The notes under the pieces are model-generated. The model saw only the letters and a list, made by a program, of their open reading frames with translations. It was not told where the DNA came from and searched no databases. The position numbers and the translations under genes are program-made. From assembly GCF_037038585.1 (NCBI RefSeq), contig NC_092523.1, forward strand, positions 46,517,501-46,581,500: DNA of 64,000 nucleotides, read 5' to 3'. Position 1 is the first letter of the stretch; each line of letters starts with the position of its first letter. Positions 56,201 through 64,000 of the stretch are shown here, piece after piece. The DNA comes from Patagioenas fasciata (lineage: Eukaryota > Chordata > Aves > Columbiformes > Columbidae).

Positions 56201-59200
56201 TATTGAGACTTGCATTTTCTGTGATATTTCACAGTTCCCCCCAATTCAGTTAAGAAGTGTCTAGTACTATGGTTAAATATAAATTTCATCTTCTTTCCCA
56301 TTATGTCAAAATCTAGCTTTGCTGTGTAACTACTTAGTTCTCAAATTTCAAACTCTGTAAAAAGACAGATATAACTCAGCATCTTTCTCTTCTGAGGTGT
56401 CATTAGTATAATATTTTTGTAACAAGCAGAATATTTTTCTGTTTCACATATAAAGTCTTGGCTGACCTATCAAAATAATAACAATGATAGCATGAATATG
56501 ATGGTTTCTACTATTTTTTAATTTTCACTGTAGGCAGTCATGATACTACCATACGGCTGTGGGATTTAGTGGCAGGAAAAACGCGTGTTACTTTAACAAA
56601 TCACAAGAAATCTGTAAGAGCAGTAGTGTTACATCCGAGACAGTAAGTTTTCCTCATTCTTTTATACTTTCACAGTTCATGACTTTGGGTTGTAACATAA
56701 AGCCAACGTGAGTGATGGTTTAGAATGGTAGGGCATAATAATGTGAAAAACTAATGAGCTTGGGTGGGGAAAAAATTAATGAAATATAACAAGGGAAAGT
56801 GTAGAGTATTGCGTCTGGGTAGGAACAACCCCAGGTTCTAGTATAAGTTGGGGAATGACCTATTAGAGAGCAGTGTAGCAGAAAGGGACCTGGGGGTCCT
56901 GCTGGGCAGCAGGATGACCATGAGCCAGCACTGTGCCCTTGTGGCCAGAAAGGCCAATGGCATCCTGGGGTGTATTAGAAGGAGGGTGGTTAGTAGGTCA
57001 AGAGAGGTTCTCCTTTTCCTCTATTCTGCCCTGGTGAGACCACATCTGGAATATTGTGTTCAGTTCTGTGCCCCTCAGTTCCAGAAGGTCAGGGAACTGC
57101 TGGAGAGGGTCCAGCGCAGGGCAACAAAGATGATTAAGGGAGTGGAGCACCTCCCTTATGAAGAAAGGCTGAGGGAGCTGGGTCTCTTTAGTTTGGAGGA
57201 GAGGAGACTGAGAGGTGACCTTATTAATGGTTATGAATATATAAAGGGTGAGTGTCACAAGGATGGAACCAGGCTCTTCTCAGTGACAACCAACGGTAGG
57301 ACAAGGGGTAATGGGTTCAAACTGGAACACAGGAGGTTCCACTTAAATTTGAGAAGAAACTTTTTCTCAGTGAGGGTGACAGAGCACTGGAACAGACTGC
57401 CCAGGGGGCTTGTGGAGTCTCCTTCTCTGGAGACATTCAAAACCTGCCTGGACACTTTCCTGTGTAACCTCATCTAGGTGTTCCTGCTCCAGCAGGGGCA
57501 TTGGACTAGATGATCTTTTGAGGTCCCTTCCGATCCCTAACATTCTGTGATTCTGTGAAAATGCTGTAAAATGTACATATCAGTTTTCAAATACTTTCAC
57601 TGCTCCGTGCTACCACAGTGTTGGCACTGGCACGCATTAGCAATCCTGAGAATGTATTAGACCCCACGGAGTTATGTATGTGCCTTTGATGCAGTCCTCA
57701 AGAAATCAGTGACTCTGGGCTTTGTAAGGCTAATAATGAATATGTAACTGAATCATTGTTAGAAGAAAGTGATGTAGTTTTGTAAAAGGTTATGTGTGTG
57801 AATAAATGCTAAAGGATTACTACAAAGGATTTTTTTTAATATTGGCTTCACTGCACAAGACACTTCAGTCTAACTAGTTTTGAAAAGAAACTTCTTGTGA
57901 GTGTTTCATCTTTGAAGGTGGATGTTGTTGCAAGTGCTCTGAATTTAGATACTATATTTTGATGCATCAACAGTTGCCCATTTGGATAACTCCCCATTAA
58001 AACAATGGAGAAGGGGATTTCACGTAGAACTATGGTACTGCTACACCTTCAGTATTTTAAAACGAAATTTTTTCAGTGCGCAGATTGAGAGTATTTGACA
58101 TGAATTAATTCTCATCCAGTCTGTGTGTCTGAACAATTACAAAAATTTCATGCTATACTTGTTAGCTGTAGCAAAGAAAAACTCTATTTTACTTATATTT
58201 TGAAAAAAAAAAACCCTCAAGTTTCAGATTAATTGATCATATCTCTTCAAAAAAATACTTGAAGTGGTTTTTATCAAGCAGTATCAGCCTAGTATTTTTA
58301 TATTTCAGTATTTCTATTTTTTAAGATCACGGATTTTTTTCATAATTTGTTCTGTTATTGAAGAGTCTATTAAACAGACAGCAAATTGCTTAGATGTGGC
58401 TTGTATGTGCTATCCCAATGACTTCAATTGTTTGCACATGTTAAAATGAGGGAATTGATTATTTTAAGGTAACTCAGTAAAACAAATTATCTTTTGTAGT
58501 TCACTTTTTTGCAGTGCTTTTTTCTTGGTTGTGTTGCTTTGGAGGACTATCCAATCCTGCATTTATTGTTCTGTGTCTTTTCCCCCCTACTCCGATACCT
58601 TTGCTGATGATGCCCTTACACCTGAAAACTTGCTAGAATAGCAACTGACAGGAAATTAATGTGCATTTTCCATCTTTGTTTGCATATTAACGTTCTATAC
58701 AGCATAGGATTTTTAAAGTTCAGGTAGTTTATGGGAAAGAAAGAAAACAATAGAGCAAGGTGATTCATTACTTCATCAAATTGCTTCATTCTATGTGAAG
58801 TTAAAATGCCAGAAAAACAGTTTTAGTGTTAAGTAACTTTGCAACTAGCATATAACAGAAGTTTCAATGAAGGATGTTTGCTATGGCTATTTTGAACTAT
58901 AATATACTGTGCTTATTTTCTTTCAGTTACACATTTGCATCTGGTTCACCAGATAATATTAAACAGTGGAAATTCCCAGATGGAAACTTCATTCAGAACC
59001 TCTCTGGTCACAATGCTATTATCAACACACTGGCTGTAAATTCTGATGGTGTTCTGGTCTCCGGAGGTAAAAATGAGAAATACATGTTCATATTTCCCGT
59101 CTCCACTCCCCCACATATATTTGGCTAGAGGTCCTTAAACAAAGATGCTTGCTGAGCTCTCTTTTACCTGAAGCTATAAACCTGCTACAGCATACAGCTT

Positions 59201-62200
59201 AATTTTATAGTGAGTAGGGTTGGTTCTATTTTCTTGGATGTTGTTGAGCTCCATGCACAAAAATGTATTTGGAACAGATTTTAATCGGCAGCAGGGAAGA
59301 GGTTTACTCTTCTCAGCAGGCTGCTGCCACAAGGCTCCTGAGTCCATCCTCTGTCATCACCTGAGCCTGAGTCAAAAGTTTCAAGAATTTAATAGTCATC
59401 TGATACATTAGAGTATTGTTAGTGATGCATGAACCCCCAAAGTCTTTGAACTACTAGTTTGTATTCATGTATCTGTGTTGTGGGGGTGGGAGGAGAAATC
59501 TAAATGCTGTATCTGATCATGAATAATTTCAGGTAAGAAAATTTATTTCATAATGTGGGTAGGATTTTTCTATATATTAGTTACCCAAGCACTGTAATAA
59601 AAATATGTTGGTGGAAGTATATGTTACTAAAACCATTATCTCTGATATTTCTGAGAGTTCTGTGTTTGTATAAGACAAAGTACATAAGTAGACCATTCTA
59701 GTGACAAGCTTTTTTGAAAGTAGCTTCTGGAAATCCCAGCTGAAATCAGATTTTTTTGTTAAGGCATTGTGTCTATGTAGTGGGGAGATGATAAGTGTGT
59801 TTTTAATATAGATGCTGTTGTAAACAGAAAATCGGTACATAGTGTGGAAAAAGGAAGTGCTAATTTTATGGCTTGGGAGCTGAGCTCTAGAGAAACAGTC
59901 CAAGATTGCATGGGAAAAGAGAGTTAAAGCAGGAGGTTAAACCCAAATCTCTGAGGTCCTAGACCAGATGCTTAATCATGAGATGGTCCTGAGAGTGCTC
60001 CAGCAGTCAGAGGAAAGTGAATTAGTAGGCTAGACTGTATTGTTCCACATAACTTGCAGAGCCTGAGTTTTCACCTTTTCGTTTTCCTAGTCTAATCTTT
60101 CGGGTAGTTGCAAACAAGGATGGGACTCAATTCACAATATCACATATGATAAGACAGTTTAAGATGGGTTCCATGAATTTGCAGAAGCAGATACTTTTTT
60201 TTGTTATGCTCTGGTTACAAATACAGATATGTTTTCGATAAGTAACAGTTAAGTTACACTGTGGAACCCTGAAATGTGTTTGGTCCCAAGTGTTCTTGGT
60301 CCCATTGTATGTCCTGTAGGCTTGGGAGATGGAAATGTGCTAAGCAGGAGTTGGAAGATAGCTAATTATATTATCAGCTTACCCTGGTTGTGTTTTCAAG
60401 TACATATAAAGGAGGCCCTTGGTTTTAAAATTTGGGTAATCTCTCTTCAACAACTGGCGCATTCATAGTGAGAGCAAGAACTTGACAAAATACAGGACTG
60501 GGCTAATATTTCATCCTTTGTTGTTTTGAAGACACTTCTAGAAGGTCTTTGTAGGACTGTTTTGTGTTAGTAGTAGTTGAGGCTTTTTAAGAACTTGTTC
60601 CTTGTCCACCAAAAACCCCCTATTGTTTCATTAATATTACTTGTGGCTTTTTAAAAAATAAAACTTGAATATTTATTCCCCTGCTTTACATCCTCATGCT
60701 ATCTACAGCAACTTCAAAGAAGTTGATGCTGAATTAAAATAAGTTGAGGTTATGTTGGAGTATTTTCCTGTAGAAACATCCTTCCTGAAGCATCTAGATT
60801 TCTCGTCTAGCTGGCAGCTGTGGATAAATTTTTAATAGATCTGTTTTGGCTATGTAATGCTTTGGGGGTGGTGGTTTTCTGTAACTGAAAAATTACTTTG
60901 AGAACATTCTTCTGAACAGAGATTTCAGATTGTTGTGAATACCCTGTGGCTGATGCTGGTAGCAGTAATACTGGCAGTGGTTTAAACTGTATTTGAAATA
61001 AAACTTCTGCAAACATTAAGCCCATGTCCCATTACAGACTCCTGATATCTGTAATCTGTTTGACAGGATGGTGCCTCTTCATTCAGCTTTAGTGGAGCTA
61101 CTAAACAGGGAGCTTGGTAGAAAATAGGAAACATTGTAGGGTGTACTGAGTTACTCTACATGACAATTGCAGCTGATGTATGCCTGATTTTGTTCATGAT
61201 AGTGTTTTTAGAAAACTCATAGAAATTAACTGGTTAAAATAGTAACTATGTTCGTTTGTTTGTTTTAGCTGATAATGGTACTATGCATCTTTGGGACTGG
61301 AGAACTGGATACAATTTCCAGAGAGTACATGCAGCTGTGCAGCCAGGCTCTTTGGACAGTGAATCAGGAATATTTGCTTGTGTTTTTGACCAATCAGAAA
61401 GCAGATTGCTAACAGCTGAAGCTGATAAAACCATAAAAGTATACAAAGAAGATGATACTGCGGTATGTCAAAGTGTTTTTTTAATGTCTTTTGTGAAATA
61501 AAATTTCAAGCAAATGTTACACATACCAGTAAGGGACATACACAGACTTGTGTAATCCATTTTATTGAAGTTTGAAAGCAATGTTTATGCATAATAAGAG
61601 GACAGCAGCGAGTTTCTGCACTCCTGATTTCTTATTAACTGCTATAGTACTAATAAGTGTCAGGTTTATCAAGCCTTCTGCAAAAGTTCTTTGTGGTAAA
61701 GTTTGGAGAAATCTTAATAGAGTAATGTACATTGTGTTTTGAAGACAGAAGAAAACCGTGTGGTTTTATTGATTAAAACATGAGAATTAGCAAAAAGATT
61801 AAATTTTAAACATTTATTGTACTTCTGAATATAGATACTAGATTAATCATTTTGCTTGACAGTTTTTAGAAGTCAGAGTAAATAACTTATTTTCAAACTC
61901 TTTTTCTCAAATCTGAATCCACTTACTAATGGAGAAGACATTAAATAAATTATTGTATAGTTTATTAGAGTATGTCTTCAATATAAAGAATAGCAGATTT
62001 TTTTATTAAACCTTGGGATTTTTTGTTAATTAGACTTGGAGCAACTCTTAGTTGTTTATCCATTTTGCAGCTGGACAAACTGTAGACCCTGTGGCATCTG
62101 CCTGTACTCATGTAGATATTGCTGGAAGGACTGTCTCTGGAATTCCTGTTCCTGGGCTTTGATCACTGCAATGTTGTTTCTGAAATGCCGTTGGCAACCT

Positions 62201-62509
62201 GTTGTTTGTCCTTGTTGGGGAAAAAACAAACAAACCCCAACACAACAAGACTTATCATGTACTTCAGACAGTGGGGTGATATAAAAGTTGATTTGGGTAA
62301 ATTAACTACACAGTAGATTAGGTAATTATAATGTTACATATGAAGTAGAGTATATATACTATGTGAGTAATATCTTAAACTAAATCCTAATTACAGTTGA
62401 ATTTAAAGTTAAAAATAATGCTTACGGGATTTTTCTTTTTTCCCTTTAGACTGAAGAAACTCATCCTGTCAGCTGGAAACCAGAAATTATCAAGAGAAAG
62501 CGATTCTGA
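47001..62509 (+). CDS. PLRG1: Pleiotropic regulator 1, spliceosomal WD40 protein
   Basis: Component of the PRP19/CDC5L complex, needed for pre-mRNA splicing in the nucleus. Fifteen exons: 47001-47009, 49255-49361, 49592-49734, 50810-50863, 51505-51598, 51949-52030, 52227-52328, 54524-54616, 54957-55106, 55225-55326, 55839-55941, 56534-56642, 58927-59066, 61269-61462, 62450-62509; 513 aa (human 514). Exon 1 carries only MVE. Residues 4-197 form the N-terminal region, with [16 protein letters not shown] and [17 protein letters not shown] conserved. Residues from ~198 form a seven-blade WD40 propeller ([90 protein letters not shown]). The C terminus [10 protein letters not shown] is intact. The linker at ~137-175 ([19 protein letters not shown]) differs most from human. 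Introns 1, 5 and 12 carry CR1 fragments. Confidence 0.97.
47285..47770 (+). mobile_element. CR1 LINE 3' fragment in PLRG1 intron 1
   Basis: The sequence encodes the C-terminal end of CR1 ORF2 ([68 protein letters not shown]-stop). The CR1 3' untranslated part and one degraded octamer (ATTCTGCGATTCC) follow. Same orientation as PLRG1. It begins within the CpG-rich region about 280 bases after the start codon. Confidence 0.93.
48369..48390 (+). repeat. (GTTT)n simple repeat in PLRG1 intron 1
   Basis: About five GTTT units followed by GTTGTTG. No other feature nearby. Confidence 0.8.
51788..51882 (+). mobile_element. CR1 LINE fragment in PLRG1 intron 5
   Basis: GGTCAGACACTGGAACAGGT, then GTCCAGAGAGGTTGTGGAGT and CTCC, encodes the CR1 ORF2 C-terminal HWNRL..EVVESPS region, followed by degraded sequence to GCCACCTAG. 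It is short and lacks the octamer tail, so it is older than the intron 1 and intron 12 copies. Confidence 0.75.
56770..57557 (+). mobile_element. CR1 LINE 3' fragment in PLRG1 intron 12
   Basis: About 790 bases covering the end of CR1 ORF2: [71 protein letters not shown]-stop. Its 3' end carries two perfect ATTCTGTG octamers at 57542-57557. It is open for 209 codons, starts inside the gene's connection region and is 5'-truncated. Clearly the same subfamily as the intron 1 copy. Confidence 0.95.
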
Positions 62510-62630
62510 AGCAGCAACATACTCTCTAATTTTGTTTTGGCTTTCGGGAGAGCATTCAGTCACATTTTGTTCTACCTAGAACAACAGAGCAGGAAGTCCA
62601 CAGAGTCATTGCTATTTCAACATGTTTTAT

Positions 62631-62636
62631 AATAAA
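62631..62636 (+). promoter_or_regulatory. PLRG1: PLRG1 polyadenylation signal
   Basis: AATAAA lies about 120 bases after the PLRG1 stop codon, followed by T-rich sequence. Longer transcripts using later signals are possible. Confidence 0.75.
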
Positions 62637-62659
62637 TTGTATTTCTCTTTCCTTTTCTT

Positions 62660-64000
62660 TTTTTGGCGTGATCCCAGCAAACCAGTTGCAGCTGTTAACT
62701 TTGTGGAGCATGTATAGTTCATGACAAGGATAGATGTGTGTGTGTATGTGTAGTTAATTTTTTATATGAATCTATTGAGTGTAAGTCTAAAAATACTTTG
62801 AGCCTGGTTTTCTGAAAGACCCTTGCTTGAGTCCAAAACTTAATTGCAAATTTATGCATAGAAGCCATCTACTTTTAGACCAGTATTGCTTACTGTACCT
62901 ATGCTAAGTATATACTGTAGTGGAACAGTATATATACTAAATTACAGAGTAATAATCAAGAAAGAAGCAGGACAATATAATAATAATATAGTTTGCTTTA
63001 TAAATACGGCCACTGGGTGTAGCTGCTATTGCTGTCATTGAATGAAATGGATCTTCAAAGCTCTTCTTTCCCTAGGAGAGCTTTCATACGTAACTACTCA
63101 GACAGGACCTTCTATAGCAAGGACCACTGCAGATCATATTGTTCACAGTCATTACAGGGTTAAGACAAGTGGACCTTCTTTGTAAATCACCTGTTTGCTT
63201 TTTCCAGTTATCCAAAGCATAGATGACAGAGTACAGCAAACTTTTAAAACTGAGCTCTAAGAAGAAAAGCTTTTAAGTCATTCCAGCCTCCATGTTGTCT
63301 CCCCATGATCTTATGAAGGAAGTTAACATAAATAAAAAAGTATTTCTGAATGATAATTTGTACTCCTGAAGGGACAAATCTTTCATTGTGTTTACAAACA
63401 GTCATGTAACAAGCAGTAAACGTGTAATCCTCCTTGCTACAGCTTATCTCTGCTGTCTGAGCTGCTCTGAAGCGCTTTCCATTCACAGAGGAAGAAATTA
63501 GTGAAGTCATCAAGCTGTTCAGCTGTTGGCAACTTTGCCAGCCCTGCTGGTACCTGCGGTGGCAAGTGCCATGCTGGGTAGATGCTGAAAATGGTCCCAG
63601 GAGTGATAGTAAGCAGTTCACAATAACTATTCTCTGCCAGTCTGACTTTTTCCAAATCTGGGATTTATGTTGGAGAAATGACAGTTACTTGCAATGTAAC
63701 TTTAAAAAGCTAGTAAAACTAAGTGTTGTTTATATTATGAGAATTTGTCTTGTCTTTTATGATGCACAGGAGGACTTGTATTTATAATTTGAATGTTTGG
63801 CAATGTTTTAAGGGAGTCTGTGCTGCATAAACAGCTGAATTTTGGTTTACAGCTATTGTCTGAAGAGTCCTCAAAAACAAGGGAGGGGATTACTTGGTAT
63901 TTGCAAGTTAAACGATTTTTATGTAGATGGTAATTTGAATTTTTCTAGATTTTTATTGCAGCTGTTTTCATTTTAACTAACATAACGGGAAAATTACAGG
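62660..64000. other. Sequence downstream of PLRG1
   Basis: About 1.3 kb with no recognisable exon. Open frames on the minus strand near 63244-63655 show no family motif. It could be an extended 3' untranslated region or intergenic DNA. Confidence 0.4.

Noticed and set aside
56848-57477. A 209-codon open frame that looks like a small gene
   Set aside because: The sequence is the C-terminal end of CR1 ORF2 inside a PLRG1 intron, with octamer tail following.
63244-63655. Minus-strand open frames of 125 and 72 codons after PLRG1
   Set aside because: No recognisable domain, no splice signals or codon bias that would support a gene.

Overview
The window is vertebrate nuclear DNA, almost certainly from a bird. 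It carries the fibrinogen gene cluster with avian-type protein sequences. CR1 LINE copies with octamer ATTCTGTG/ATTCTATG tails are the dominant repeat, and introns are compact. The species cannot be named from sequence alone.

Layout. (1) 1-4090: the 5' part of a minus-strand gene for an AtuA-type (DUF1446) protein, with four exons visible, a CpG-island first exon, and the remainder off the left edge. (2) 4.1-11.6 kb: intergenic. (3) 11.79-17.97 kb, plus: FGG (fibrinogen gamma), 10 exons, 436 aa. Its introns hold a CR1 fragment, a ~283 bp ATTCT pentanucleotide array and an antisense solo LTR. (4) 18-25.3 kb: intergenic, with a 1.7 kb minus-strand CR1 that still has most of its reverse transcriptase. 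(5) 25.38-32.08 kb, plus: FGA (fibrinogen alpha), with a 5-exon 537-aa form and a 6-exon 766-aa alpha-E form. (6) 33.96-41.65 kb, minus: FGB (fibrinogen beta), 8 exons, 480 aa, converging on FGA. (7) 41.8-46.6 kb: intergenic. (8) 47.0-62.64 kb, plus: PLRG1 (spliceosomal WD40 protein), 15 exons, 513 aa, from a CpG-island promoter and with three CR1 fragments in its introns. (9) 62.64-64 kb: downstream sequence with no recognised gene.

The three fibrinogen genes encode the chains of one secreted hexamer, (alpha-beta-gamma)2, made in hepatocytes. Thrombin releases fibrinopeptides A and B and exposes the GPR (alpha) and GHRP (beta) knobs, which fit holes in the gamma and beta C-terminal domains. 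Each fibrinogen promoter carries liver or acute-phase style sites (HNF1-like, C/EBP-like and/or the CTGGGAA IL-6/STAT3 core) close to a TATA or TATA-like box, which fits coordinated hepatic expression. PLRG1 is a housekeeping neighbour, and the gene order agrees with the human 4q cluster. All exon junctions were read by eye. Reading frames and exon lengths match the known fibrinogen and PLRG1 structures throughout, so the gene models are strong. Regulatory sites are motif matches only.
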